NCBI GenBank assembly: GCA_964348695.1 | Contig: CAYGDI010000002.1 | Coordinates: 62,001-126,000 of the forward strand | Direction: 5' to 3' | DNA: 64,000 nt | From: JACPYF01 sp964348695 | GTDB lineage: Bacteria; Patescibacteriota; Saccharimonadia; Saccharimonadales; Saccharimonadaceae | Shown here: positions 1-8,470 of the stretch, one piece after another | Position numbering within the stretch: position 1 is the stretch's first letter | Layout of the letters: each line of letters begins with the position of its first letter | The notes under the pieces: generated by a model | What the model was told of the DNA's origin: nothing | The model's database searches: none | Seen by the model: the letters and a program-made list of their open reading frames with translations, nothing else | Translations under genes and position numbers: made by a program

Positions 1-1027
1 GCAAGCTCATGTGGGATTCGTCGACTAGCAACAGCCAATCATCGGGAAAGTAATCTATCAACGTGGCAGGTTGCGCACCTGGCTCGCGATCTGTCAGATA
101 TCGCGAGTAGTTTTCGATACCTTTGACAAAACCTGTCTCCTCTAACATTTCTATGTCATATTTTGTTCGCTGCGTTAGACGTTGGGCTTCTAGGAATTTA
201 CCTGCCTTTTCAAAGTATTGCACCTGCTGTTCGAATTCTTTTTTGATACCGACTAGAGCATGCTCTAGTTTTTCTTTTGGTGTGACATAGTGCGAACTCG
301 GAAAGATATGGACTTCGTTGGGTCTACGCACAATCTCGCCAGTCAGTGGGTTGATCTCGCTGATATTTTCGACTTCGTCACCGAAAAATTCTATACGATA
401 GGCATTGTCACCACCAGCTGGAAAGACATCGATGATATCGCCACGCTGGCGGAAAGTACCGCGAGAAAAATCAATATCATTTCGTTGGTATTGAATATCG
501 GTTAGGTGTCGCACGAATTTGTCCAGAGATCGCTTTTCGACTTTTTTAACAACTACAGACATTTGGTTGTAGGCTTCTGGTGAGCCAATGCCGTATATGC
601 AACTGACACTAGCAACGATGATCACGTCTCGACCCGTTAGTAGTGCCGACGTTGCGGCATGTCGCAGCTTGTCGATCTCTTCATTGATCTTGCTATCTTT
701 TTCGATGTAGACATCGCGACTGGCGATATAAGCTTCCGGCTGGTAATAGTCAAAGTAGCTGACAAAATAATGAACTTCGTTTTCAGGAAAAAATGATTTG
801 AACTCACTGTACAGCTGTGCAGCGAGTGTCTTGTTGTGTGCTAGTACCAATGTCGGCGCCTGACGATTGGCAATGATATTTGCCATGGTAAAAGTTTTAC
901 CACTACCAGTTACACCCAGCAAAGTCTGTTCGCGCTCACCAGATTCTAAACCTTTCACTAACTGAGCAATAGCTGCAGGTTGATCACCAGTTGGCTGATA
1001 GGCTGTCTTGAGCTTAAACTTTGTCAT
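1..1027 (-). CDS. uvrB: Excinuclease ABC subunit B (UvrB), C-terminal part outside the window
   Basis: UvrB is the helicase-like subunit of nucleotide excision repair: it receives damaged DNA from UvrA and recruits UvrC. About 342 N-terminal residues are visible. They include the GDQPAAI Q-motif region, the Walker A motif GVTGSGKT (about residues 38-45), the damage-probing beta-hairpin region YFDYYQPEAYI (about 91-101) and the start of the DESH helicase motif II (VDESHMSL) right at the edge. The gene continues beyond base 1. The ATG at 1027 lies 6 bp downstream of a TACAAT box with no room for a Shine-Dalgarno sequence, so the mRNA is probably leaderless. Family assignment is firm. Confidence 0.97.
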   Translation of the reverse strand, partial: MTKFKLKTAYQPTGDQPAAIAQLVKGLESGEREQTLLGVTGSGKTFTMANIIANRQAPTLVLAHNKTLAAQLYSEFKSFFPENEVHYFVSYFDYYQPEAYIASRDVYIEKDSKINEEIDKLRHAATSALLTGRDVIIVASVSCIYGIGSPEAYNQMSVVVKKVEKRSLDKFVRHLTDIQYQRNDIDFSRGTFRQRGDIIDVFPAGGDNAYRIEFFGDEVENISEINPLTGEIVRRPNEVHIFPSSHYVTPKEKLEHALVGIKKEFEQQVQYFEKAGKFLEAQRLTQRTKYDIEMLEETGFVKGIENYSRYLTDREPGAQPATLIDYFPDDWLLLVDESHMSL

Positions 1028-1033
1028 CTTTCT

Positions 1034-1039
1034 ATTGTA
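1034..1039 (-). promoter_or_regulatory. -10 box of uvrB, probably leaderless
   Basis: On the minus strand TACAAT stands 6 bp before the uvrB ATG. A transcript starting 6-7 bp after the box would begin at the start codon itself. No clear -35 was assigned. Confidence 0.5.
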
Positions 1040-1053
1040 ACAAGACTAATCAA

Positions 1054-1536
1054 CTACAATTCAAAAGATGGACCTTGACATGTATCTATCATAGTTTGAG
1101 GAAATCCTTGCGTTTCAAGCAAGCCACAATCAACTTCACCATTACCGCCAGTGACACTATTCCATGAGCCGCTAGTTTTTTTCAGGTAAACCACAAAGCC
1201 AGATGCAGTTTCAGCTTCAGACTCAGCACAGCCACCACGATATATACCGAATACATCTTCACTAATTTCTATCGATTCTTCTGCGTATAGGAGTGCTTTT
1301 TCCGACACATCTCTACAAACAACACTAGCAATCAAAGCTTTGTCACTTTTTTCGACTTCGTTCGTTTGCTCTGTTTGTTTAGCTGCTTGCTTCTCTGAGC
1401 TTTGTTGATCTTTGAGATCATTAATATCTTGCTGTGCTTGCCACAATCTCCATCCCATAAAACCAATAATAGATACGAAGACGACCACCAATACTATTTC
1501 TACTGCCCCGAAACCTTTTTGTTTGTTATAGTTCAT
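1054..1536 (-). CDS. Type IV pilin-like membrane protein
   Basis: A 160-aa protein with a classical prepilin N-terminus: a short basic leader (MNYNKQKG), then FGAVE and about 20 hydrophobic residues. Cleavage after the glycine would leave F at +1 and the conserved glutamate at +5, as prepilin peptidases require. A short coiled-coil-like stretch (QAQQDINDLKDQQ) follows, then a charged linker and a C-terminal domain with several cysteines (VVCRDVS, GGCAE, VDCGLL, DTCQG) that could form disulphides. AAGGAG is well placed before the ATG. Such minor-pilin-like proteins are common in Saccharibacteria, where type IV pili serve twitching and host attachment. Its precise role is unknown; a surface or pseudopilin role is inferred. 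Confidence 0.75.
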   Translation of the reverse strand: MNYNKQKGFGAVEIVLVVVFVSIIGFMGWRLWQAQQDINDLKDQQSSEKQAAKQTEQTNEVEKSDKALIASVVCRDVSEKALLYAEESIEISEDVFGIYRGGCAESEAETASGFVVYLKKTSGSWNSVTGGNGEVDCGLLETQGFPQTMIDTCQGPSFEL

Positions 1537-1561
1537 AGTTACTCCTTAATACCATTACGTT

Positions 1562-2164
1562 TTAACCTGCTGAATCTTTTTTTGGTCTTTCCTCGAGCGA
1601 GCGGATCATGTCCTTGAAATCAGCATACTTTTTGTCTAGCTCATCTATCACTCTTTCGACGAGTCTTGCCGGGTCTGTGTCATACAAAATATCTTTGCTA
1701 CCAGGGGTTGGGATCTTGTCAACTAAGGTTGGGATAAAATCTGCCAAACCGCCGCTACCTAGCAAAACTGCGCATAGTTTGTGACTCTCGGTCGCGGTTG
1801 AAAATTCGTGCAAACTACCCATACGCCCGCCAACTGTTATTACTGCGTCAGAACTTCTTACCAGATAAACATCGCGACCGACATAATCCATATTGGTAAA
1901 ATTGATATAGTCAAACTCTTCGACAGGTAAACGATAGGATTTGACGTGTTCTCGAATGCTAGCTGCAGGACTAAAACCTATAGACAAACCGCCGTTTTCT
2001 TTTGCGCCACGAGCAGCATGCTGCGGTAGCCCTATTGTTGCTCCTGTCGTCAGAGTATGCCCTCGCTTGGCTATTTCTGCGCCCAACTGATAGGCAAGAT
2101 GACTCGAAGAATTGACCGTTTCTCCAGCTGCTGCACCACTGACACAGATTTGGTATTTGCTCAT
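1562..2164 (-). CDS. LOG-family protein (SLOG fold, nucleotide-binding)
   Basis: A 200-aa Rossmann-like protein of the LOG/lysine-decarboxylase-like superfamily. It shows the N-terminal ICVSGAAAG nucleotide-binding turn, LTTGATIGLPQHAARGA, and GGRMGSLHEFSTATE, a variant of the family signature PGGxGTxxE in which the motif glutamate is kept but the GT is MGS. Characterised LOG proteins cleave nucleoside 5'-monophosphates (cytokinin riboside phosphate phosphoribohydrolases); others only bind nucleotides. The start overlaps the stop of the 413-aa gene by 4 bp (ATGA), so the two are translationally coupled. Substrate unknown. Confidence 0.75.
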   Translation of the reverse strand: MSKYQICVSGAAAGETVNSSSHLAYQLGAEIAKRGHTLTTGATIGLPQHAARGAKENGGLSIGFSPAASIREHVKSYRLPVEEFDYINFTNMDYVGRDVYLVRSSDAVITVGGRMGSLHEFSTATESHKLCAVLLGSGGLADFIPTLVDKIPTPGSKDILYDTDPARLVERVIDELDKKYADFKDMIRSLEERPKKDSAG

Positions 2165-3402
2165 TTTGACAGCCTCTCAGGCGCAATCATATCGTTGTCG
2201 AGCTGCAATAGTATCTGTTGCTCTAGATGTTTCATGCTCATGTAACGTGCAAATATTTCATTCCATAAACTTTCTCGAAAATGGTATATGTAGCGATCTT
2301 CGTAGGCAATACTATTTGAGTAGCTCAGCGCAATATCAACAAAATTGAGAGTCACAGGAACTCCATCGAACATCATACCTACCCAGTCGCGATCTTGGTA
2401 AAATTTCATTTCGGGGTCTATTTGATACAAGAGATCTTCGGCACGTCTCCAGTGCAGATCTTCTGGCTGTACATGCGGCTCAAACGCTTCTAGATGACTC
2501 TCGTCCTTTAGCTTGCCAAAATAGCGTTGAATCACTCGCCAGTGTACGTGCTGCCCAGCTATTTGAGCGGCTTTGCCTGGATCGGCTATCAACGTTTCCA
2601 TGACAGTTCCTCCAAAGTGCCTTGCTGTTTTGCTCTCTCTTTTGAAAAAGGTCGAATACAGCTTGACTTCGTTGAGGTAGTGAAAAAGTAGTGGCAGAGT
2701 CTTAAGTGTCAAGCCTTTGACACGCTCGGCCTTCATAGGTACAACAACAATAACCCCAAGTTCTTTTGTATGCGTGACATTGTGGAGCTTTTTTTTGACA
2801 AAACCTTCTGCCAAATCGACGTATTTGTCATGATCCATAACAACTATTTCGATATCACGCTCTTCGTAGTCGTCCTTTGTGACTGTTTTGAAGAGTTCGT
2901 CGTATTCATTGAGCCACTCTGGACCTTCAGAAAACCTAAGTGCAGTATACATTTCTGAAAAATTTTCTCCTGAAAACAAATCTTCAATATTGTCATAGCC
3001 CAGTCTCTGCATCAGTTTTTTAGGTGGCATTTGACGCAGTAGATCCTTTGCCTTGTCATGTTTTAGTACAAAGACCTTGCGGCTAAACTCTACTTTGTTT
3101 GCCACATCAACCAGATAGGGGACGATATGCCGCACATTGTCCGAGTCCGTACCTCCGACAAGTTTTGTCACGCGTTTGTTATCTTTTTCCATACGCGCCA
3201 TGAGCGCTTGATACAATTCTTTACCGGTTGTATTTTTGTGATCTAGACCCAGATCACGCATAGCTTGATGAGTCTCCCGTGTGATATCACCTATCAATTT
3301 TGCATCGACACCCTGATCTCCAGACGCTTTTTCTAGATCTTTCAGACTAAGTGTGAAGAGTGGCTCTTCAGCATCTAGCAAATCCCGTAAAAATGTTGAC
3401 AT
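2161..3402 (-). CDS. Conserved hypothetical protein, 413 aa
   Basis: No recognised family. The protein is soluble, rich in charged residues and without membrane segments. Sequence features include an N-terminal acidic/helical region, a K-rich stretch around DNKRVTKLVGG, and a long C-terminal helical region with several aromatic clusters (IYHFRESLWNEIFARY). A GGAG-type Shine-Dalgarno sits upstream of the ATG. It follows the PfkB kinase by 45 bp and is coupled to the LOG gene downstream, so it is probably the third or fourth gene of the fba-pfkB transcript. A nucleotide- or sugar-related job is only a guess from position. Confidence 0.7.
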   Translation of the reverse strand: MSTFLRDLLDAEEPLFTLSLKDLEKASGDQGVDAKLIGDITRETHQAMRDLGLDHKNTTGKELYQALMARMEKDNKRVTKLVGGTDSDNVRHIVPYLVDVANKVEFSRKVFVLKHDKAKDLLRQMPPKKLMQRLGYDNIEDLFSGENFSEMYTALRFSEGPEWLNEYDELFKTVTKDDYEERDIEIVVMDHDKYVDLAEGFVKKKLHNVTHTKELGVIVVVPMKAERVKGLTLKTLPLLFHYLNEVKLYSTFFKRESKTARHFGGTVMETLIADPGKAAQIAGQHVHWRVIQRYFGKLKDESHLEAFEPHVQPEDLHWRRAEDLLYQIDPEMKFYQDRDWVGMMFDGVPVTLNFVDIALSYSNSIAYEDRYIYHFRESLWNEIFARYMSMKHLEQQILLQLDNDMIAPERLSK

Positions 3403-3447
3403 TGTTTCTATTTCTCCACCATATTGATGCTTATGATTATACCAGAT

Positions 3448-4437
3448 TTATAGTAGCTTTGTATCTATAGGCATCTGATGTAGCTTGACACCTTTTTGCA
3501 AGATACCTTCTTTTGCACCAATTTTTGTGACAACAGAGGTCGAGTTTGCGCTGGCAAATAGTATCGACTCTGCGAGGGTTTTTCCTTGTGAGAATTGACT
3601 CAAAAAACCAGAACCAAATGCATCTCCAGCCCCAGTACGATCCACTACAGGAACATCTTCGTACATACCTGCTCGCACCAACTGCGTGCCATCGGTCGCT
3701 ATTACGCCGTTTGGCCCATCGGAAACAATCGCTACAGGAGACAAGGTCGCGAGCCGACGAGCAAGCTCTTCTAGTGTGTTGCCCGCAGTTACCATTGCCG
3801 CTTCTTCTTTGTTGAGAGCTAAAACAGTCACGTCATCGAGGAGCGCTTTTAGTTTGGCCTTTTCTTTGAGCTCGGTGCCTGCAGGGTTGAGCATTACCTT
3901 GACATCATGATGTCTGGCACGAGTAATGATTTTCTCCAATAGCTCCATATCACCAAGAGCTGACAAATACACCCAATCAACCTGCTCGATAATGCCTAGA
4001 TCAAGAGGATGTCCATTGCTCGACACTTTCGTGCCTTTGTAATTGAGTATTGTTCTTTCACCATTGATCGCAAGTAGTATGGTTGAGTAGCTAGCACGAT
4101 ATTTTTTGTTTTGCACGACACCAGATGTTTCGACACCTTCTTTGTCCAGATCAGCCAGAATCGCTTCGGAGGCAACATCTGTACCTAGAGCCCAGATATA
4201 TTTGCTACTGAGCCCTTGCCTGGCAAATGTCACTGCGGCATTAGTTACGTTGCCCCCAGTCGCGAATATGACCTCATCAAGATCTAGTTTTTTTCCGAGT
4301 GGTAGCTGCTCAAAAAGTGTTCCCCTGTGTTTGTGTGGTACAAAATTTTTAGAACTTTTCAAAAAGACGTCCTGAGTCGCTTTGCCGATAGTTAATATTG
4401 TCGGCAGCCTAGACAACTGCTTTTCCTTCACTGCCAA
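3448..4437 (-). CDS. PfkB/ribokinase-family carbohydrate kinase
   Basis: A 329-aa sugar or nucleoside kinase of the PfkB family. It carries the N-terminal glycine-rich signature (EVIFATGGNVTNAAVTFARQG) region, the substrate-lid segments, and the C-terminal signature DRTGAGDAFGSGF with the GAGD anion hole and catalytic Asp. The family phosphorylates ribose, fructose-1-P, fructose-6-P, tagatose-6-P or adenosine; sequence alone does not decide which. Directly downstream of and overlapping class II aldolase by 29 bp, it could supply the fructose-1,6-bisphosphate-forming step, which would explain the absence of a classical PfkA in view, but that is inference. Confidence 0.85.
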   Translation of the reverse strand: MAVKEKQLSRLPTILTIGKATQDVFLKSSKNFVPHKHRGTLFEQLPLGKKLDLDEVIFATGGNVTNAAVTFARQGLSSKYIWALGTDVASEAILADLDKEGVETSGVVQNKKYRASYSTILLAINGERTILNYKGTKVSSNGHPLDLGIIEQVDWVYLSALGDMELLEKIITRARHHDVKVMLNPAGTELKEKAKLKALLDDVTVLALNKEEAAMVTAGNTLEELARRLATLSPVAIVSDGPNGVIATDGTQLVRAGMYEDVPVVDRTGAGDAFGSGFLSQFSQGKTLAESILFASANSTSVVTKIGAKEGILQKGVKLHQMPIDTKLL

Positions 4438-5320
4438 ATGCTTTTATTTTCTCTTCTACGACCACTTGGACGGCCGCGTAGACCTCTGGCATCAGTTTGA
4501 CTATGGCATATTCTTTTGGATTTTCTTGCAAAACTTTTTCTAATGTTTCACGAAAAGCTACGCGCATATCACTATTGATATTGATTTTACTAACACCTAT
4601 CTGAGCACCTCGTTCAAAGAAATTGAGCGGCGTCCCAGAACCACCGTGCAAGGATATCTGGCAGTCAATACTGCCACGAATACGTTGCAACAGATCAAGA
4701 TCGAGTACTTTTGGTACAGGATATTTGCCATGCAGATTGCCAATGGCGGCTGCAAACGTATCTATACCTGTGGCGTCAACGAATTCTTTGGCTCCTTCAG
4801 GTGTTGAAAATGTTTTCTTGATCTGCTCATAGTCAATCTCTTCCTCGTGCACATTCGAGCTGCCGCCAAAATAGTGTGGCTCGCTTTCGACTAAAGCACC
4901 AGTAAATTTGGCATACTCGACCACTTCTTTGGTTGCTGATATGATTTCTTGCTCACTTGCGTCGTGGTTTGCCTGAGATACGTCAATATGTATAAATTCA
5001 AAACCTGCATCGATAGCACGTTTGCACGCTTCGACAGTCGGAGCGTGATCAAGATTGACATACATTTCTATGTTATATTCACTCCTATAATTGTCCACCA
5101 TGTCGCGAATATTATCCAGGCCGAGTGCTTTGACTTCGCCATCACTGACTTCGACCAAAACTGGTGAGTTGAGTTTTTGAGCTGCTTTGCTGACGGCAAT
5201 CAATGTCTCTTGGTTGTCTATATTAAATGCCCCAACTGCAAATTTTTGCTGACGCGAACGTTGCATCAAATGCCTAGCTCTTACGCAATTGTCTCTGATT
5301 TCTTTGATTGTTTGTGCCAT
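4409..5320 (-). CDS. fba: Class II fructose-bisphosphate aldolase
   Basis: A 303-aa zinc-dependent aldolase that splits fructose-1,6-bisphosphate into glyceraldehyde-3-P and dihydroxyacetone-P. Visible family landmarks are the NLDHAPT segment with the catalytic Asp and first zinc His, SEPHYFGG with the second zinc His region, SLHGGSGTP with the third zinc His and phosphate loop, and NINSDMR, which binds the DHAP phosphate. AAGGGG precedes the ATG. First gene of a minus-strand run with the PfkB kinase. A tagatose-bisphosphate specificity cannot be fully excluded. It is separated from the transketolase run by the inserted lipoprotein cassette on the other strand. Confidence 0.93.
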   Translation of the reverse strand: MAQTIKEIRDNCVRARHLMQRSRQQKFAVGAFNIDNQETLIAVSKAAQKLNSPVLVEVSDGEVKALGLDNIRDMVDNYRSEYNIEMYVNLDHAPTVEACKRAIDAGFEFIHIDVSQANHDASEQEIISATKEVVEYAKFTGALVESEPHYFGGSSNVHEEEIDYEQIKKTFSTPEGAKEFVDATGIDTFAAAIGNLHGKYPVPKVLDLDLLQRIRGSIDCQISLHGGSGTPLNFFERGAQIGVSKININSDMRVAFRETLEKVLQENPKEYAIVKLMPEVYAAVQVVVEEKIKAFGSEGKAVV

Positions 5321-5397
5321 ACGCCCCTTTTTTGTGGAATGTTCTTATGCTTGTTGTTCTACGTTAGTATACCAATGTTGCAAATATCGTGAAATAG

Positions 5398-5426
5398 TTG
5401 ACTTATACATGTTTTTATGATAATAT
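5398..5426 (+). promoter_or_regulatory. Promoter of lipoprotein cassette
   Basis: TTGACT (5398-5403), a 17-bp spacer and TAATAT (5421-5426) precede the lipoprotein gene by about 75 bp. It shares the 17-bp spacing seen before the other cassette genes. Confidence 0.65.
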
Positions 5427-5464
5427 AGTATTCATACATTCTTCGTATATTCGTCCAACGACAA

Positions 5465-5486
5465 AAAGTACGAGGAATCGTACTTT
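5465..5486 (+). other. 5' leader stem-loop
   Basis: AAAGTACG and CGTACTTT form a perfect 8-bp stem with a 6-nt loop (AGGAAT) immediately upstream of the purine-rich ribosome-binding site of the lipoprotein gene. It may protect the mRNA 5' end or tune translation; no known family recognised. Confidence 0.55.
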
Positions 5487-5503
5487 GGAAAGAGAGAAGA
5501 GTG

Positions 5504-5845
5504 ATGAAAAGGTTGCTGCTTTTTACCGCAATGCTCGTCGCCTGCACTGCCCTAACGGGATGTGGTGGCGACCAGAGAAAGCAAGACGTCAAGGAACTCG
5601 AAGCAAGAGGCTTCACCAACGTCACATACGACGATGGCGGCTTCTTCCACGGTGGTTTCTACTACGCCAGTATCTCACCGGCATGCAGACTCAAGATCGT
5701 GCAAGAGGACGATCACATGTTTGCCTACCAGGTGCCGACACGGTATGCGTACACACGTACACCGTACTTACCTGACGTGACGGTCGCGAAGCTCAAGGCC
5801 AACGCTGCCAGTCTCGGACTGGAATACTGCTTCTCAAAGTCCTAA
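5504..5845 (+). CDS. Small predicted lipoprotein
   Basis: About 113 aa. The N-terminus is a lipoprotein signal peptide: MKR, a hydrophobic core, and a lipobox ending LTGC, so the mature protein should be acylated and anchored on the outer face of the membrane. The mature part is short, contains an acidic-aromatic stretch (YDDGGFFHGGFYY) and two further cysteines (PACRL and EYCFS) that could pair. No family recognised. A GTG three bases earlier is in frame; the ATG at 5504 is preferred. The gene is a solo unit between two minus-strand operons with its own promoter and terminator, and its codons end in C more often than those of its neighbours. Confidence 0.75.
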   Translation: MKRLLLFTAMLVACTALTGCGGDQRKQDVKELEARGFTNVTYDDGGFFHGGFYYASISPACRLKIVQEDDHMFAYQVPTRYAYTRTPYLPDVTVAKLKANAASLGLEYCFSKS

Positions 5846-5864
5846 CCGCCCATCGAAAGTGGTT

Positions 5865-5914
5865 GCTGAGTCAGCTCATAGCTGACTCAGCCCACATTCG
5901 GTGGGTTATTTTTT
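5865..5914 (+). terminator. Strong double-hairpin terminator
   Basis: A perfect 12-bp stem (5865-5876 with 5880-5891, loop CAT) is followed by a 5-bp stem CCCAC/GTGGG (5891-5895 with 5901-5905) and a T run. It ends the lipoprotein unit. Confidence 0.85.
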
Positions 5915-5916
5915 GT

Positions 5917-6915
5917 CTAAAATCCTTGTTTGTATTGCGGTATTGAATGCACAAAAGCCCGGGCTTTGTACACTACAGTATCGCTAGTCAAGCCAAACTC
6001 TCTTAGCAACTCAGATGGATCACCGCTCTCCCCAAAACGGTCTTTTACCCCTATGCGTTTGAGTGGCATCGGCAATTTTGCACTCAATAACTCGGCGACT
6101 GAGCTACCGAAACCACCGTCTTTTTGAGCCTCTTCAGCAGTCAATGCTCGACCAGTTTTTCTTAGACTTGCCAGGATAGTGTCTCCGTCGAGCGGTTTGA
6201 TTGTTGGAACGTGCAGTACTTCTGCTTCGATGCCTTCCTGCGAAAGTGTATCCGCAGCTTTTAGCAGCTGATACGTCATAGTTCCTGTCCCCATCAGAGT
6301 AATATCGCGACCATCGCGTAGTACATAAGCTTTGCCAATTTCAAAAGGAGATTCTTGTGTACTGAATACTGGTGTTTTTTCACGGGCGAGACGTAGATAT
6401 CCTGGACGCTTATCTACCGCCATAGCGAGCGTTGCTTTTTCAGCCTCAATTGCATCTCCTGGTGCAATCACGACCATATTTGGCAGTACTCGCATGAGGG
6501 CAATGTCTTCGAGCATCTGATGCGTTGCACCGTCTGGGCCAACAGATACACCAGCATGAGAGCCAACAATTTTTACTGGCTGATTGTTGAGACATATTGT
6601 AGTACGGATTTGCTCCCAGTTACGTCCAGGGCTAAAGGCTGCATAGCTACTGGTGAATGGAACCTTGCCCATAGCAGCCATACCGCTAGCAACTGTCACC
6701 AAGTTTTGTTCGGCAACACCAATTTCGACGAAACGCTCTGGAAATGCATCGCGAAAATGATGCATCTGAGTAGATTCTGTCAGGTCAGCACATAGTGCAA
6801 CAACTTGCTCGTCCTGCTCTCCCGCCGCCTTTAGACCACGGCCAAAACCAGCGCGATTTGGCTCTTGCTCGACATCTTCGTCATGTAGTTTGGGGTTTAA
6901 TTGAAAATGACTCAT
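5917..6915 (-). CDS. Transketolase, C-terminal subunit
   Basis: A 332-aa protein covering the pyrimidine-binding and C-terminal domains of transketolase. It shows RFVEIGVAEQNLVTVASG with the catalytic glutamate that activates thiamine diphosphate, and the GPDGATHQ segment. It must pair with the N-terminal subunit encoded directly upstream (4-bp overlap) to make the active enzyme, which moves two-carbon units between ketose and aldose phosphates in the non-oxidative pentose phosphate pathway. Split transketolases are usual in archaea and in many CPR bacteria. Confidence 0.93.
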   Translation of the reverse strand: MSHFQLNPKLHDEDVEQEPNRAGFGRGLKAAGEQDEQVVALCADLTESTQMHHFRDAFPERFVEIGVAEQNLVTVASGMAAMGKVPFTSSYAAFSPGRNWEQIRTTICLNNQPVKIVGSHAGVSVGPDGATHQMLEDIALMRVLPNMVVIAPGDAIEAEKATLAMAVDKRPGYLRLAREKTPVFSTQESPFEIGKAYVLRDGRDITLMGTGTMTYQLLKAADTLSQEGIEAEVLHVPTIKPLDGDTILASLRKTGRALTAEEAQKDGGFGSSVAELLSAKLPMPLKRIGVKDRFGESGDPSELLREFGLTSDTVVYKARAFVHSIPQYKQGF

Positions 6916-7793
6916 TCGTGTTCTCCTGTGATTTGACCGTTAAGACTACGTAGTTTTTGCAAAGCTACTTTTGCTTGCTCGGCTTTTGGTGGAGCACCCG
7001 GCCCATCGACAAAATAGCCATGCCAATGGTAGTCGTACTCCATAAAGTCCACGCCTTTGCCTGGAATCGTGTGGGCAATGATGACACTAGGACGATTGGT
7101 GATAGATCTAGCCATCGCCACTCCGTCGATAATACTCTCAATATTGTTGCCGTCGATTTCCTGCACATGCCAGCCAAATGATTCCCATTTGCCTTTGAGA
7201 TCTTCTAGTGGCATCACATTTTCAGTTGGGCCGTCGATCTGAATATTGTTGCGATCGATTATTCCTATGAGATTGTGGAGCTTGTTTTTACCAGCAAACA
7301 TGGCTGCTTCCCAGATATTGCCTTCGTTGAGCTCACCATCTCCCATGACTACATATACCCAACGATCTTTTATTTTATCTATCTTTTCCGTGACGTAGGC
7401 CATACCAGCAGCTTGTGAAAGTCCCGACCCGAGTGGACCTGAAGTTGTCTCAAGACCTGGTAGTTTTTCACGCTCTGGGTGACCTTGCAAACGAGAGCCG
7501 AATTTTCTGAGGGTTAGCAATTCGTCTCTTTCGAAAAATCCGGCCTCAGCCATGGCTGCATATTGCACGGGTACACAGTGGCCGTTGCTAAGTAGTATTC
7601 TATCGCGCTCTTCCCAGTCGGGATTTTGGGGATCGATTTTTAGAATATCAAAATAAAGAGCCGCAAATATATCAGCAAGCCCCAATGGACCCGCGCTATG
7701 TCCCGAGCCAGCGGCTTGTAACATAGCAATGATATCCTCTCGGATAATCTCGGCTTTTTGCTCAATCTGTTTGGTTGTTAATTTCCCACCCAT
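6912..7793 (-). CDS. Transketolase, N-terminal subunit
   Basis: A 293-aa protein equal to the diphosphate-binding domain of transketolase. The thiamine-diphosphate motif GDGELNEGNIWEAAMFA ending in DRNN is intact, as are the histidine-containing segments SAGPLG and GHPE. It overlaps the C-terminal subunit by 4 bp, so the two are made together. It lies 5 bp from the epimerase gene in one operon with gap, rpiB and rpe. Confidence 0.94.
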   Translation of the reverse strand: MGGKLTTKQIEQKAEIIREDIIAMLQAAGSGHSAGPLGLADIFAALYFDILKIDPQNPDWEERDRILLSNGHCVPVQYAAMAEAGFFERDELLTLRKFGSRLQGHPEREKLPGLETTSGPLGSGLSQAAGMAYVTEKIDKIKDRWVYVVMGDGELNEGNIWEAAMFAGKNKLHNLIGIIDRNNIQIDGPTENVMPLEDLKGKWESFGWHVQEIDGNNIESIIDGVAMARSITNRPSVIIAHTIPGKGVDFMEYDYHWHGYFVDGPGAPPKAEQAKVALQKLRSLNGQITGEHE

Positions 7794-7798
7794 ATTAT

Positions 7799-8470
7799 CT
7801 ACGCTTCTTGTTCCTTTTTCTTTAATACGTCTTTTCGGTGCACCTCAAAATCAAGTTTGCGATATACCTCTGCCGGGTCTTCAGCAGAAGCAAGTGCGTC
7901 TCCAACATTGATCACATCGATTCCCGCAAGCGCCATTGTGTAAGCATTATCTACAGTCACGCCTCCATCCCAACCTATTTCTATCTCCGGATTAATCGCG
8001 TGTATCAGCTGTACCTTTTCTAGCTGCAACATATTGGCTTTGCCTCCGTGTTTGCCCAAATCACCACTAAATATCAGTACATGATCTATAGCTGCAATAA
8101 GATCTGTTTTGTCAGCAGGCACGGTCGAGCGCATCAATGCAAGCCCTGCCTTGATACCAGCATCGTGCAGGCCTTTGGCAAATGCCAACAAATCACCCTC
8201 GGCTTCAGCATGAAAAATAACCAGACTAGGTTTTGGACTCATCGCGGTGATAGCAGTTAGTTGCTCCATCGGCTGCTGGTACATCAAATGGATATCAACA
8301 TTCCAACCTTCTGACCAAGACAAACTACCGAGTGGAATTGGCTCGCCTGGAGCAAACTGACCATCCATAAGATCTAGATGCACTCGACTAGCAAAAGGCT
8401 GCATTTTTAGCCACGCTGCATTGACGTCATCAACGCTTTGTTCTGTTATCGCGGGAACTACTATACTCAT
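7799..8470 (-). CDS. rpe: Ribulose-phosphate 3-epimerase-like protein (divergent)
   Basis: A 223-aa TIM-barrel protein that would interconvert ribulose-5-P and xylulose-5-P. It retains the HLDLMDGQF metal/catalytic strand, DIHLMYQQP, the FHAEAE strand and the late GWDGGVT strand with a catalytic aspartate. The usual phosphate-gripping loop VxPGFGGQ between them is missing; the corresponding place reads FSGDLGKHGG. It may therefore be a divergent epimerase or bind a different phosphosugar. Position between rpiB (4-bp overlap) and transketolase supports the epimerase role. Confidence 0.75.
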   Translation of the reverse strand: MSIVVPAITEQSVDDVNAAWLKMQPFASRVHLDLMDGQFAPGEPIPLGSLSWSEGWNVDIHLMYQQPMEQLTAITAMSPKPSLVIFHAEAEGDLLAFAKGLHDAGIKAGLALMRSTVPADKTDLIAAIDHVLIFSGDLGKHGGKANMLQLEKVQLIHAINPEIEIGWDGGVTVDNAYTMALAGIDVINVGDALASAEDPAEVYRKLDFEVHRKDVLKKKEQEA

